This document shows positions 18,346 through 27,501 of a stretch of DNA of 64,000 bases, piece by piece. Numbering within the stretch: the stretch's first letter is position 1; each line of letters starts with the position of its first letter. Both the position numbers and the translations under genes were made by a program. The notes below the pieces were generated by a model. It saw only the letters and a list, made by a program, of their open reading frames with translations. It searched no databases and was not told the DNA's origin. Source of the stretch: Alphaproteobacteria bacterium (GTDB lineage Bacteria; Pseudomonadota; Alphaproteobacteria; Thalassobaculales; Thalassobaculaceae); contig JANSYS010000002.1 of NCBI GenBank assembly GCA_024742275.1, positions 62,001 to 126,000 on the forward strand, given 5' to 3'.

Positions 18346-19260
18346 CTACTGTTCCCGGTGCCCGACGGCGACGCGGGTCGGGGCGACGGGGGGCTCGCGG
18401 CGTATCGGTGCGCTGATGTTGAGGGTCCGGATTTCGCGGATCAGCTTGCGTCGGATGGCCCTGGGATAGTCCTCGTAGTCGTTGGCGACCTCGACGAACG
18501 CCGCGACGCCGCCGATCACCCGGTCCTCGAAATAGTAGTTCAGGGTGGGGTGCTCATTGACGATGGCGAGGCCGTTGATGGTCACGCCCTCGGCGACCAC
18601 GCTGCGTCGGACCGACTCGACCGGCGGTCCCTGGTTGTTGCGCCCGTCGCCCGACAGGTCGATCACCAGCCGGCTCGCTTCGAAAGGGTTGGACAGCAGG
18701 AGCGCGTTCGCAAAGGTGAGGGCGCCGGCGATGGAGGTCGCGCCCGTTGGTATCCGGCGGTCGAGCGCCGCGATCCGATCCGAAAGCGCCAGCGCTGCGG
18801 ACGGACCGTCCACCAGTGTCCAGGGAATGTCGATCGACTGATCGGCGTGCCCCGCCCATTCGACAAGGGCCACCGCGATCCGCTTGAAAGGCCCGCTCTC
18901 GATCGCCTCGATCACCTCGGCGTCGCGGAACGCCTGAGCGAGACCGTCGCGTTGCAGCGCGAACTCCGACTCGTCGACGCTCGCCGAACTGTCGACGGCG
19001 AGTACCAGGGCGAGATCCACCGGGACCTGCGCCCGGGCTTCCGAACCGATGGGCATCGCGGTCGCCAGAACCCCCAACGCGACCAAACCGGCGGTAAGCG
19101 CCAGCCGGGCGAAGACTTCCTCCGCCAGGGTCGTCGACCTGAGTCCGATGCTCCCGATCCCGCCCGGAACCATTGATGACAACCGGCGGAGGAGGAAAGA
19201 CGCTCTCATACTGGATAGACTGGCATCCGATTGTGGCCAAATCCAGTGTCGCGAGGCCAT
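18346..19260 (-). CDS. DUF1194 secreted VWA-domain protein, copy 1
   Basis: Paralogue of the next gene in the operon, with the same landmarks: VDLALVLAVDSSASVDESEF (MIDAS), DLSGDGRNNQG and DYEDYPRAIRRKLIREI. A hydrophobic export segment (LALTAGLVALGVLATAM) lies about 50 residues inside the frame, followed by an ARAQ-type cleavage site. The start is uncertain: the frame is open to 19296. ATG 19260 has the best ribosome site (aagggg) and gives 304 residues. The N-terminal extension before the export segment is unusual. The gene diverges from the molybdenum hydroxylase operon and shares its palindrome-bearing promoter region. Confidence 0.75.
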   Translation of the reverse strand: MASRHWIWPQSDASLSSMRASFLLRRLSSMVPGGIGSIGLRSTTLAEEVFARLALTAGLVALGVLATAMPIGSEARAQVPVDLALVLAVDSSASVDESEFALQRDGLAQAFRDAEVIEAIESGPFKRIAVALVEWAGHADQSIDIPWTLVDGPSAALALSDRIAALDRRIPTGATSIAGALTFANALLLSNPFEASRLVIDLSGDGRNNQGPPVESVRRSVVAEGVTINGLAIVNEHPTLNYYFEDRVIGGVAAFVEVANDYEDYPRAIRRKLIREIRTLNISAPIRREPPVAPTRVAVGHREQ

Positions 19261-19295
19261 CGCAGCCCCTTGACCGACTGCGCCTACGTGGCACA

Positions 19296-19317
19296 ATTCA
19301 TTGGTATACTAATGAAT
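19296..19317. promoter_or_regulatory. 22-bp operator-like palindrome, GntR/FadR-type core
   Basis: The site reads ATTCATT-GGTATACT-AATGAAT: ten of eleven base pairs are symmetric and the remaining pair is a G/T. The core TGGTATACTA fits the T-N-G-T...A-C-N-A pattern typical of GntR-family (FadR subgroup) sites. It lies between the divergent VWA pair and the molybdenum hydroxylase operon, 26 bases before the TTG start at 19344 and 35 before the VWA start. No GntR gene is in the window. Confidence 0.65.
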
Positions 19318-19343
19318 CGCCGATGCGATCGACTGGAGGCTGC

Positions 19344-20183
19344 TTGACCCGATATCTGCGCCCGCGCGATCTGGACGACGCTCTCGGCCTCCTATCCGAC
19401 GGAGGGTGGACGGTCCTGGCCGGCGGCACCGACCACTATCCGGCCCGCGCCATCCGTGATCCCGAGGAGGATGTTCTGGACATCACCGCTCTTCCCGATC
19501 TGCGCGGGATCGAGCGAACGGCGGACGGTCTGCGGATCGGCGCGGCGGCGACATGGCGGGCGGTGATCGATGCCGATCTGCCGGGTGCCTGTGACGGTCT
19601 GAAGGCGGCGGCGCGCGAGATCGGCGGCATGCAGATCCAGAACCGGGGCACTGTCGGCGGCAACCTCTGCAACGCTTCGCCCGCCGCAGACGGAGTACCG
19701 GTACTCTTGTCGCTCGACGCCGAAGTCGAGATCGCGTCTGCCAGGGGCCGGCGTCGGCTGCCGTTGAACCGGTTCGTCCTCGGCAACCGTCGGACCGCGC
19801 TGGAACCGGACGAATTGCTGTTGGCGATTCATCTTCCCGACTCGGCGCTGGACGGTGCCGGTCGGTTCCTGAAACTCGGCGCCCGGCGCTATCTCGTGAT
19901 CTCGATCGTGATGGTGGCCGGGACGATGCGGCTGGCCGCCGACGGCACCATCGCCGCCGCTCGCCTGGCGGTCGGCGCGTGTACGGCCGCCGCCATTCGG
20001 CTGACGGCGCTGGAGACGGCAGTCGCGGGACTGGCGCCGCGCGAGGCGGCGGACGCGCTCGCCGACTCCCATCTGGCCGACCTCACACCGATCGCGGATG
20101 TGCGCGGCGACGCCCTCTACCGGCAGGAGGCGGCGCGCACCCTCGTGCGGCGGTGTCTCGACGATTTGGCGGAGGCGACATGA
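19344..20183 (+). CDS. Molybdenum hydroxylase FAD-binding subunit (CoxM/XDH family)
   Basis: This is the FAD subunit of a xanthine-dehydrogenase-family enzyme; it passes electrons from the Fe-S centres to an acceptor. FAD-binding landmarks are VLAGGTDHYP near the N-terminus and the segment GGMQIQNRGTVGGNLCNASPAAD, matching the family motif TxGGN. The start is either TTG 19344, with ggagg four bases before it, or ATG 19323. At 19323 the ribosome site would fall inside the palindrome 19296-19317, so 19344 is preferred (279 residues). It overlaps the next gene by 4 bases (ATGA). Confidence 0.85.
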   Translation: MTRYLRPRDLDDALGLLSDGGWTVLAGGTDHYPARAIRDPEEDVLDITALPDLRGIERTADGLRIGAAATWRAVIDADLPGACDGLKAAAREIGGMQIQNRGTVGGNLCNASPAADGVPVLLSLDAEVEIASARGRRRLPLNRFVLGNRRTALEPDELLLAIHLPDSALDGAGRFLKLGARRYLVISIVMVAGTMRLAADGTIAAARLAVGACTAAAIRLTALETAVAGLAPREAADALADSHLADLTPIADVRGDALYRQEAARTLVRRCLDDLAEAT

Positions 20184-22948
20184 CCGAGACCCTGACCTTC
20201 ATCGTGAACGGGACGGAGCGGACCGCCGACGTTGCGCCGCAACGGCGCCTGTCGCGGGTGCTGCGGGAAGATCTGGGGCTGACCGGGACAAAGGTCGGCT
20301 GCGACGCCGGGGATTGCGGGGCCTGCACGGTGTTGCTCGACGGCGAGCAGGCCTGTTCCTGCCTGATTCCGGCCGCCCAGGCGGCGGGACAGGACATCGT
20401 CACCGTCGAGGGACTGGCGGAGGTCGACGGTACCCATTCCGCCCTGCAACGCGCGTTTGCCCGTCACGGGGCCGCACAGTGCGGCATCTGTACGCCGGGC
20501 ATGCTCATGGCCGCCCATGATCTCTTGCGGCGCGATCCGACCCCCGGACGGCGGGCCGTTGAGGACGCGCTCGGCGGCGTGCTGTGCCGCTGCACCGGGT
20601 ATCTGAAGATCGTCGACGCGGTGCTCGACGCGGCAGCCAACGTACCGGATACGGACCTTCCGGACCCGGGCTGTGCGGTCGGCGCACGGGTCGCGCGGCT
20701 GGACGGAACCGGCAAGCTGGACGGCCGGGAGCTGTACGCCGACGATACGACGCCCGCGGATGCGCTGTGGCTGCGGGTGGTGCGATCGCCCCATGCGCTG
20801 GCCGATTTCGTCCTGGGCGATATCGATGCCTGGGCGAGGGCGACTCCGGGCGTGGTCGCCGTCCTGACCGCGCGCGACGTGCCGGGGCACAACAGCTTCG
20901 GCATCTATCCGACCCTGAAGGATCAGCCGGTCTTCGCCGAACGGTTCGCGCGCTATCGCGGCGAGGCGGTGGCGGCGGTGGTCGTGGCGGACAGGGCCGT
21001 CTTCGAGGCGGTCGACCTGTCGGGCTTTCCGATCGACTGGACGCCGCGCGAAGCGGTGATCGGCATTGAAGCCGCTCTCCAGGTCGAGGCCACCCGATTG
21101 CACGATGCCTCGCCGGGGAACGTTCTGATCCGTGGGCGCGTGGCGTCCGGCGACGTGGACGCGGCGCTGGCCGAGGCGACGGCCGAGTTCGGTGCGGTGG
21201 TCCAAGCCGAGATGGAGACCGGGTTCGTCGAACATTCCTATATCGAACCGGAGGCCGGCTGGGCCCGTCGGGTCGGCGACCGGGTCGAACTGCGGGTGAC
21301 CACCCAGACCCCTTACATGGACCGCGACGAGGTCGCCCATGTCCTGGGCATCCCGCAGACTGCGGTGCGGGTGACGCCATCGGCCGTTGGCGGCGGTTTC
21401 GGCGGCAAGCTCGATCAGTCGGTGCAGCTTCCGCTCTCCGTCGCGGCCTGGAGGCTGGGGCGGCCGGTGGCCACGCTCTATCACCGTCCCGAAAGCTTCG
21501 CCGCCACCACCAAGCGCCATCCGGCCAGAATGACGGCAAGCCTTGGCGTCATGCCGCAGGGTGCCATCGCCGCATTTCGGTTCCATGGCGACTTCGACAC
21601 CGGCGCCTACGCTTCCTGGGGGCCGACCGTGGCCGGGCGCGTGCCGGTCCATGCGCCGGGTCCGTACAGGGTCGGCGCGGTGCTGGCGACAAGCGCGGCG
21701 GTGTATACCGACGGCCCGCCCGCCGGCGCCTTCCGCGGTTTCGGCGTGCCGCAGGCGGCGATCATCGGCGAACGGCTGATGGACGATGCGGCTGCGGCGA
21801 TCGGCATGGACCCGTTGGAGTTCCGGTTGCTGAACGCGCTCCGGGCCGGCGATCGCACGGCCACGGGGCAGGTGATCGAGGAGTCGGTCGGGCTCGCGGC
21901 CTGTATCGAGGCTCTCAAGCCCGCCTGGGCGCGCTACGGCGAGCAGGTCGCGGCCCACAACCTGAAGCACGGACGCACCAGGCTCGGTGCCGGAGTCGGA
22001 TGCATGTGGTACGGCTGCGGTAACACGTCGATGACCAATCCGTCGACCATGCGGTTGGCGCTGAAGCCCGACGGTCGGCTGACCCTGTTCAACGGGGCGG
22101 TGGATATCGGTCAGGGTAGCTATACGATCATGGCGCAGATCGCCGCCGACGCGGTTGGCGCGCCGCTCGAGCGGGTGGACCAGGTCTGGGGCGACACCGA
22201 CCTCACGCCCGATGCCGGCAAGACGTCGGCCTCGCGCCAGACCTTCGTCTCGGGGCGGGCGTCGGAACTGGCAGGGCTGGACCTCAGGGCGCGGATCCTG
22301 CGCCTTGCCAATGCCGGTGAGGACGCGGACCTGACGTTCGCGCAAGGGCATATCGTCGTGCGGGATGCCGCCGGGACACGCGATCTCGACCTGTCGGTGC
22401 TGCCGGTCGATGACGACGGCCACCTGCTCGTCGGGGAAGGCACGTTCGACCCGCCGACCGCGCCGCTGGATGGCGACGGTCAGGGCATCCCCTACGCGAC
22501 CTATGCCTTCGCTGCTCAGATCGCGCTGGTCGAAGTGGATCCGGCGCTCGGTACCGTGCGAGTCCGGCACATGACGGCGGCCCACGATGTCGGCCGCGCG
22601 ATCAATCCGACCCTGGTCGAGGGTCAGATCCACGGCGGGATCGCCCAGGGACTTGGTCTGGCGCTGATGGAGGAGTACGTGCCGGGGCGAACCGAGAACC
22701 TGCACGACTACCTGATTCCCACGGTCGGCGACATGCCGGATGTCGACTGTATTCTGATCGAGGACCGGGAGCCTCTCGGCCCGTTCGGCGCGAAGGGCAT
22801 CGGCGAGCCGGCCCTGGTCCCGACGGCGCCCGCCATTCTCGCCGGCATCCGCCAGGCGGTGGGCGTCTGTCCCGACCGTGTGCCGGTCCTGCCGCACCGT
22901 CTGCGCGCGGCGATCCGGGCAGCGAGTCGACCGGAGGCGGCCGAATGA
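20180..22948 (+). CDS. Molybdenum hydroxylase, fused [2Fe-2S] and Mo-cofactor subunit
   Basis: A 922-residue fusion of the small and large subunits of a xanthine-dehydrogenase-family hydroxylase. Such enzymes insert oxygen from water into N-heterocycles or aldehydes. Residues 1-160 hold two [2Fe-2S] sites: CDAGDCGACTVLLDG near 37, then CGICTPGM near 100 with CRCTGY near 136. The molybdopterin part begins near 165. Its motifs are GGGFGGK (about 404), AFRGFGVPQ (about 515) and the C-terminal FGAKGIGEP, with the catalytic Glu of the family. It is coupled by overlap to genes on both sides. The substrate is not certain; the reductase next door points to a hydroxylated nitrogen ring. Confidence 0.9.
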   Translation: MTETLTFIVNGTERTADVAPQRRLSRVLREDLGLTGTKVGCDAGDCGACTVLLDGEQACSCLIPAAQAAGQDIVTVEGLAEVDGTHSALQRAFARHGAAQCGICTPGMLMAAHDLLRRDPTPGRRAVEDALGGVLCRCTGYLKIVDAVLDAAANVPDTDLPDPGCAVGARVARLDGTGKLDGRELYADDTTPADALWLRVVRSPHALADFVLGDIDAWARATPGVVAVLTARDVPGHNSFGIYPTLKDQPVFAERFARYRGEAVAAVVVADRAVFEAVDLSGFPIDWTPREAVIGIEAALQVEATRLHDASPGNVLIRGRVASGDVDAALAEATAEFGAVVQAEMETGFVEHSYIEPEAGWARRVGDRVELRVTTQTPYMDRDEVAHVLGIPQTAVRVTPSAVGGGFGGKLDQSVQLPLSVAAWRLGRPVATLYHRPESFAATTKRHPARMTASLGVMPQGAIAAFRFHGDFDTGAYASWGPTVAGRVPVHAPGPYRVGAVLATSAAVYTDGPPAGAFRGFGVPQAAIIGERLMDDAAAAIGMDPLEFRLLNALRAGDRTATGQVIEESVGLAACIEALKPAWARYGEQVAAHNLKHGRTRLGAGVGCMWYGCGNTSMTNPSTMRLALKPDGRLTLFNGAVDIGQGSYTIMAQIAADAVGAPLERVDQVWGDTDLTPDAGKTSASRQTFVSGRASELAGLDLRARILRLANAGEDADLTFAQGHIVVRDAAGTRDLDLSVLPVDDDGHLLVGEGTFDPPTAPLDGDGQGIPYATYAFAAQIALVEVDPALGTVRVRHMTAAHDVGRAINPTLVEGQIHGGIAQGLGLALMEEYVPGRTENLHDYLIPTVGDMPDVDCILIEDREPLGPFGAKGIGEPALVPTAPAILAGIRQAVGVCPDRVPVLPHRLRAAIRAASRPEAAE

Positions 22949-24438
22949 GCCCGGCAGCGGAGACCCTGCCCGACGGCATCGTGCGGTGCGACGCCTGTCC
23001 CGTGCTTTGCCGCATCCGGGAGGGCAAGTCCGGCGCTTGCGACCGCTATGCCAATGTGGCGGGCGAGCTGGTCCGTCTCGATCCGCTGGTCGTCACCGAG
23101 CGGGTGGTCGAGCGCGACGGCAAGGTCGTTCCGTTTCTGGAGAACGCGACCGATTGGGACGGCCGGGTGATCGCCGACGCGCCGGTGTTCGTCACGGGCA
23201 TCGGCTCCGGGACGACGTATCCCGACTACAAGCCGGCACCGTTCATCGTCGGTGCCGAGTGGGAGGGGGTGGATACGGTCACGGTCGTCACCGAGGGGAT
23301 CTTCAGCTACTGCGGCGTGAAGGTGAAAATCGACACCGACCGTCATCTCGGCCCCGAGCAGGCGGGGGTGCGGGTCGACGGCGAGCCGGTCGGCCATGTC
23401 ACCACCGCGGAGTACGGCAGTCAGATGCTGTCTCTGGGCGGAGTGCGCCACCTTACCGGCGGGAGCAAGAAGGAAGGCACGGTGACCTGTGCCGCCATGC
23501 TGGCCCTGTGCAACGGCGAGCCGGTGGAGGTCGAGATCGACGGCGGCAGCCGCGTCACCGTTCAAGCGGGGATGCCGCCGGTGGTCGACGGCGACCGCGA
23601 GGAACGGATGCGGGTGGGCTGCGGCTCGGCGACCATCGGCATCTTCGCCCGCCAATGGCTCGGTCACGCCGACGAGGTCATCGTCGTCGACGATCATATT
23701 ACCGGCGTCCTGAGCGAGCATCAGGCCGGCAGGTTCCTTGACATGAAACCGGGCGGCATCCGGGTGCGCGGACGCAAGTCCACGCCGGGGCGATACTTCC
23801 AGGTTGCCGATCCGGGATCGGGCTGGGGCGGGACCGACGTCACCGATCCGCTGGACATCATCGACCGCATCGATCCAAAGACCGCCTGGCCGGGCGAGCG
23901 GGTTCTGATGGTCTCGACCACCGGCGAGGACAGCGCCTATTTCGAACTGGACGACGGGCTCAATCTCGTCGCCAAACCGATGCCCAAGCCGCTGGAAGTG
24001 GTGGTCGACCGGATTGGCGAGAACTGCGAGCCGGCGCTCTGTACCGTGCTGTTCATGGGCGGGGCCGGCGGGAGCCTGCGTGCCGGGGTGACCGAGAACC
24101 CGGTGAGGCTGACCCGTTCCGTTCAATCGATGATCACCCGCGTCACCTGCGGCGGCGCGCCGGTCTATGTCTGGCCCGGCGGCGGCATCACCCTGATGGT
24201 CGACGTCACCCGCCTGCCGAAGGGAGCCTTCGGCTACGTGCCGACGCCGGCTCTGGTGGCGCCGATCGAGTTCACGCTGCCGCGTTGGGCGTTCGAGGAT
24301 CTCGGCGGCTACACGGACGCGATCCGACCGCTGTCTGAGGTGTTGGAGAGTCGGCCCGAACTGCGCCGGGAACGTCAGGCCCCGGACAATCCCTGGCCCT
24401 ATCTGCCGCAGAGGCCCCCGGCCGGCTCGGCGGGCTGA
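22945..24438 (+). CDS. 6-hydroxynicotinate reductase-like Fe-S flavoprotein
   Basis: A 497-residue protein that I recognise as the family of 6-hydroxynicotinate reductase (Hnr). In Eubacterium barkeri that enzyme reduces the hydroxylated pyridine ring and carries covalent flavin and Fe-S clusters. The length agrees. A ferredoxin-like cysteine cluster opens the protein (C15, C18, C22, C32 in CDACPVLCRIREGKSGACD). More cysteines follow in FSYCGVKVK, RVGCGSATIG and ENCEPALC. It starts with an ATGA overlap with the hydroxylase gene, so hydroxylation and ring reduction are likely consecutive steps. The true substrate in this organism is not proved, and other heterocycles are possible. Confidence 0.75.
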   Translation: MSPAAETLPDGIVRCDACPVLCRIREGKSGACDRYANVAGELVRLDPLVVTERVVERDGKVVPFLENATDWDGRVIADAPVFVTGIGSGTTYPDYKPAPFIVGAEWEGVDTVTVVTEGIFSYCGVKVKIDTDRHLGPEQAGVRVDGEPVGHVTTAEYGSQMLSLGGVRHLTGGSKKEGTVTCAAMLALCNGEPVEVEIDGGSRVTVQAGMPPVVDGDREERMRVGCGSATIGIFARQWLGHADEVIVVDDHITGVLSEHQAGRFLDMKPGGIRVRGRKSTPGRYFQVADPGSGWGGTDVTDPLDIIDRIDPKTAWPGERVLMVSTTGEDSAYFELDDGLNLVAKPMPKPLEVVVDRIGENCEPALCTVLFMGGAGGSLRAGVTENPVRLTRSVQSMITRVTCGGAPVYVWPGGGITLMVDVTRLPKGAFGYVPTPALVAPIEFTLPRWAFEDLGGYTDAIRPLSEVLESRPELRRERQAPDNPWPYLPQRPPAGSAG

Positions 24439-24445
24439 GGCGGCG

Positions 24446-25300
24446 ATGCAGGCCGCCCGTCTGGCCGATGGCCGTGTCCATCTGCAGGACGGGCCGATCG
24501 ATCTGCTGCTCAGGGCGGAGGGACCGGGACGCGAGGCGGCCGAGCGGGCAGCCCTGTCGTCTTTCGACGGATTGCTGGCGACGCTGGTCGAGGAGTTGCC
24601 GGCCCTGCGCCGGCCGGTCGGCGGAACGCTCCCCAAGGTTTCGGGGCCGGTCGCTCGGCGCATGGTTGCGGCGGTCGCGCCGTTCGCCGGCCGTTTCGTC
24701 ACGCCGATGGCCGCCGTCGCCGGCGCGGTCTCCGACCATCTGCTTGCCGCGATGCGCGATGCGGCGCCGGACCTCACGCGGGCCTGGGTCAATGACGGAG
24801 GCGATATCGCGTTCCACCTCGCCCCGGGTCAGAGCTTCGATGTCGGTCTGGTCGCCGAGCTCGAGGCTCCGGCGCTGGCCGGGACGGCGACGGTCCGGCA
24901 CGGCGACCCGGTGGGCGGGGTGGCGACGAGTGGGCGGGGGGGACGCTCCTTCTCTCTCGGTATCGCCGACGCCGTAACCGTGATGGCTCCTGACGCGGCG
25001 AGTGCCGACGTGGCGGCGACCCTCATCGCGAACGCGGTGGACCTGCCGGAGCACCCGGCGATCCGACGTGGACCCGCCTGCGAAGAGGACCCGGATAGCG
25101 ACCTGGGCACGCTGCCGGTGGTGCTGGATATCGGCGATCTCGCCGATTCGGACGTAGATGCGGCCTTGGAGGCTGGATGCCGCGAATCTGAATCAATTGA
25201 AAAGATTATACCCGGTATATGCGTGATACTATTTCTGGCGAATCGGTTTCGCATTGTCGGCGCAACGACGCCGGCGAAACGGGTGAGGTGGGCTGTCTAG
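24446..25300 (+). CDS. UPF0280 family protein (ApbE superfamily)
   Basis: A 284-residue member of UPF0280, which is structurally related to ApbE, the FMN transferase that attaches flavin covalently to target proteins. The ApbE-like Gly motif [12 protein letters not shown] is near residue 115, with [21 protein letters not shown] (about 155-175) after it. It follows the reductase gene after 7 bases. The last 30 or so residues (from about [14 protein letters not shown]) are encoded by AT-rich, promoter-like DNA and look unlike the family. The reading frame may run past a natural end. A role in maturing the reductase is an inference. Confidence 0.8.
   Translation: MQAARLADGRVHLQDGPIDLLLRAEGPGREAAERAALSSFDGLLATLVEELPALRRPVGGTLPKVSGPVARRMVAAVAPFAGRFVTPMAAVAGAVSDHLLAAMRDAAPDLTRAWVNDGGDIAFHLAPGQSFDVGLVAELEAPALAGTATVRHGDPVGGVATSGRGGRSFSLGIADAVTVMAPDAASADVAATLIANAVDLPEHPAIRRGPACEEDPDSDLGTLPVVLDIGDLADSDVDAALEAGCRESESIEKIIPGICVILFLANRFRIVGATTPAKRVRWAV
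25207..25219. promoter_or_regulatory. palindrome in AT-rich promoter-like patch before the chemoreceptor gene
   Basis: TATACC-C-GGTATA is a perfect odd-centre palindrome, 13 bases, inside an AT-rich stretch (about 25185-25235) that also holds TTGAAA at 25197-25202. It lies within the 3' end of the UPF0280 frame and about 100 bases before the likely chemoreceptor start. It is probably an operator or promoter element of that gene. No exact -35/-10 pair with good spacing could be fixed. Confidence 0.35.
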
Positions 25301-25320
25301 GTCCCCGCCGACCCCCAGCG

Positions 25321-27501
25321 GTGCGATACCGGCAGCAAACGGAGTGGGTCGACCGGGGGAGACGGCGCATCACTGACGCTCACGGGACATCGGAGACCGC
25401 GCGGATCCGGCGTCTCTTCCGGCTCGACGAGGCGGGATCGGCAGACGAGGGCAAGAGGCTCGCCGGCGCGGCCATCGACGTTTTCTACCGGATGGCGACG
25501 GCCCATCCCGACATCTCTCCGATGTTCGGCGATGCCGACCTGGAGCGTCTGAAGCGCGCGCAGCTCAAGCACTGGGTCACCCTGTTCGAGGGCGAAGACG
25601 AGGCCGCTTTCGATCGCGCGCTCGGGACCTCAAGCCGGATCGGTCGGGTCCATGTCGACCACCGCATCGATACGACCAGCTATTTGGCCGGGTACCTGTC
25701 GCTCACTGAAGACCTGGTTCTCGGCGTGCTGTCGAAAGTGAAGAAGCCGGAACAGCAGCAGGCGGCGATCCGCGCTCTTCTCCGCCGGTGCTTCGCCGAC
25801 ATGGCGGCCAGTCTGGCCGCCTATGGAGCGACGTCGAACGAGAACGACGCGAGCGGACGGCTGATGGCCATGTCCGACAGCCTGGACCGGGAGATGTCGA
25901 CCACCCTCTCCGAGGTGCGCCACCAGGTGCAGACCCTCAGCCAGGTTGCCGGCCAACTCGAAGGGATTGCCGGCGATGTGACCAACGCGGCCGGAACCGT
26001 TGGGCAGAGCGCCGAGAACACCCGCGACGGCGACAATATCGTCGCCAGCGCCGCCCAGGAACTGGAGGCGTCGAGCCAGCAGATATCGGAACAGACGACG
26101 GGTGCCGCGCAGAAGGCCGAAGCCACCCTCGGCGACATCGAGGAGGCGAAGCGGGCTATGGAGTCGCTGACCGAGAGCGCGGCGGCGATCGGCGGTGTCA
26201 CCGAACTGGTCCGCAATATCGCCAAGCAGACCCGCCTGCTGGCTTTGAACGCGACGATCGAGGCGGCGCGGGCCGGCGATGCCGGGAAGGGCTTCGCGGT
26301 CGTCGCCGGCGAAGTGAAGACGCTGGCGGCTGAAACCGAGAAGGCCATCGCCTCCGTGACTGAACGGACCCAGCAGATCGCGGGCTCAACCGACTCGGTG
26401 AACCTGGCGCTGGGCAGCATCGTCAGCGGCGTCGAGGAGTTGTCGCAGCGCGCCGGATCGGTGTCGAGCTCGGCCGACGAGCAGCGGGCCGCCATCGCCG
26501 AAATCGCCCGCAGCGCCGAACGGGCGTCGCTGGAGACAGGTCAGGTCGCCGATCAGATCGGCGCGGTTCAGGATACCGCGAGGGTATCGTTGCGCGCCTC
26601 GGACCGGCTGGCGGATATCGCCAACCGCCTCAACCGGGATGTAGGGGATCTGCAGCGGCGCATTACGACGATGCTGCGGTCTTCCGGCGCCGGCGATCGC
26701 CGCCGGGACGAGCGGGTCGCGGTCGGAATTCCGGGAGCGCTCGCCGTCGGCACCACGTCGCTGAACGGTCACACGGTGGATCTGTCCGGGTCCGGCGGTC
26801 TGTTTTTCCCCGGGCTCGACGAGCAGGCGGCGGGACAGGAAGGCACTGTCGAGATCGAGAACGTCGGGACGATGCGGGTCCGCGTTGTCGGCAGCAGCCC
26901 CCTCGGTTCGCATCTGCAGTTCCTGGCGCCGCGCGAGGCGGAGCTTGCCGCCATCCGGAGAATCATCGACGCGACGAAGGCGAAGGATGCGCCGCTGGTC
27001 ACCCTATGCCGCGACGCCGCGGACAAACTGTCCGGAATCCTATCATCCGCTCTGTCGTCAGGACGCATCGATGTCGAGGGACTGTTCGACGACGACTACG
27101 TCCCCATCGAGGGCACCGACCCGGTGCAGTACTCGACCCGCTTCCTGTTCCTGACCGACGAACAGTTCCCGGCAGTTCAGGAGGCGGTGGTATCGAAGAA
27201 TCCGGCGATCGTGTTCTGTGCCGCGGTCGATCGGAACGCCTATCTTCCCACCCACAACGCCGCGTTCTCCAAACCGCAGAAGGCCGGCGATCCCGTTTGG
27301 AACACCGCAAACAGCCGCAATCGCAGGATCTTCGACGACCGGGCCGGATTGCTCGCCGCCCGCAATACCGACGCGCACAAGATCCAGAGCTACGTGCGCG
27401 ACATGGGCGGCGGCAACAAGCAGGTTCTCAAGGAGGTGGACTGCCCGATCCGGGTTGCCGACCGGGTCTGGGGTAACCTTCGGCTCGCCTATCGGACCTA
27501 G
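25321..27501 (+). CDS. Globin-coupled chemoreceptor with PilZ and extra C-terminal domain
   Basis: A cytoplasmic receptor with no membrane helix and four modules. A globin-coupled sensor (nt about 25393-25830) has the family pattern [10 protein letters not shown] and the likely haem-ligand His in [10 protein letters not shown] methyl-accepting signalling coiled coil (about 25990-26660) has the conserved hairpin tip [21 protein letters not shown] PilZ domain (about 26695-26960) keeps both c-di-GMP motifs, RRDER and DLSGSGG. A C-terminal domain of about 165 residues has conserved-looking segments (YVPTHN-like [21 protein letters not shown]), perhaps sensory. The start is unsure: ATG 25219 lies in the promoter-like patch. 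GTG 25321 is used here (726 residues). The best ribosome site precedes an ATC at 25369. Confidence 0.8.
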   Translation: MRYRQQTEWVDRGRRRITDAHGTSETARIRRLFRLDEAGSADEGKRLAGAAIDVFYRMATAHPDISPMFGDADLERLKRAQLKHWVTLFEGEDEAAFDRALGTSSRIGRVHVDHRIDTTSYLAGYLSLTEDLVLGVLSKVKKPEQQQAAIRALLRRCFADMAASLAAYGATSNENDASGRLMAMSDSLDREMSTTLSEVRHQVQTLSQVAGQLEGIAGDVTNAAGTVGQSAENTRDGDNIVASAAQELEASSQQISEQTTGAAQKAEATLGDIEEAKRAMESLTESAAAIGGVTELVRNIAKQTRLLALNATIEAARAGDAGKGFAVVAGEVKTLAAETEKAIASVTERTQQIAGSTDSVNLALGSIVSGVEELSQRAGSVSSSADEQRAAIAEIARSAERASLETGQVADQIGAVQDTARVSLRASDRLADIANRLNRDVGDLQRRITTMLRSSGAGDRRRDERVAVGIPGALAVGTTSLNGHTVDLSGSGGLFFPGLDEQAAGQEGTVEIENVGTMRVRVVGSSPLGSHLQFLAPREAELAAIRRIIDATKAKDAPLVTLCRDAADKLSGILSSALSSGRIDVEGLFDDDYVPIEGTDPVQYSTRFLFLTDEQFPAVQEAVVSKNPAIVFCAAVDRNAYLPTHNAAFSKPQKAGDPVWNTANSRNRRIFDDRAGLLAARNTDAHKIQSYVRDMGGGNKQVLKEVDCPIRVADRVWGNLRLAYRT

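Noticed and set aside
20117..22897. Minus-strand frame of 926 residues opposite the hydroxylase gene
   Set aside because: It has biased composition and no recognisable domain; the plus strand encodes conserved Fe-S and Mo motifs throughout.
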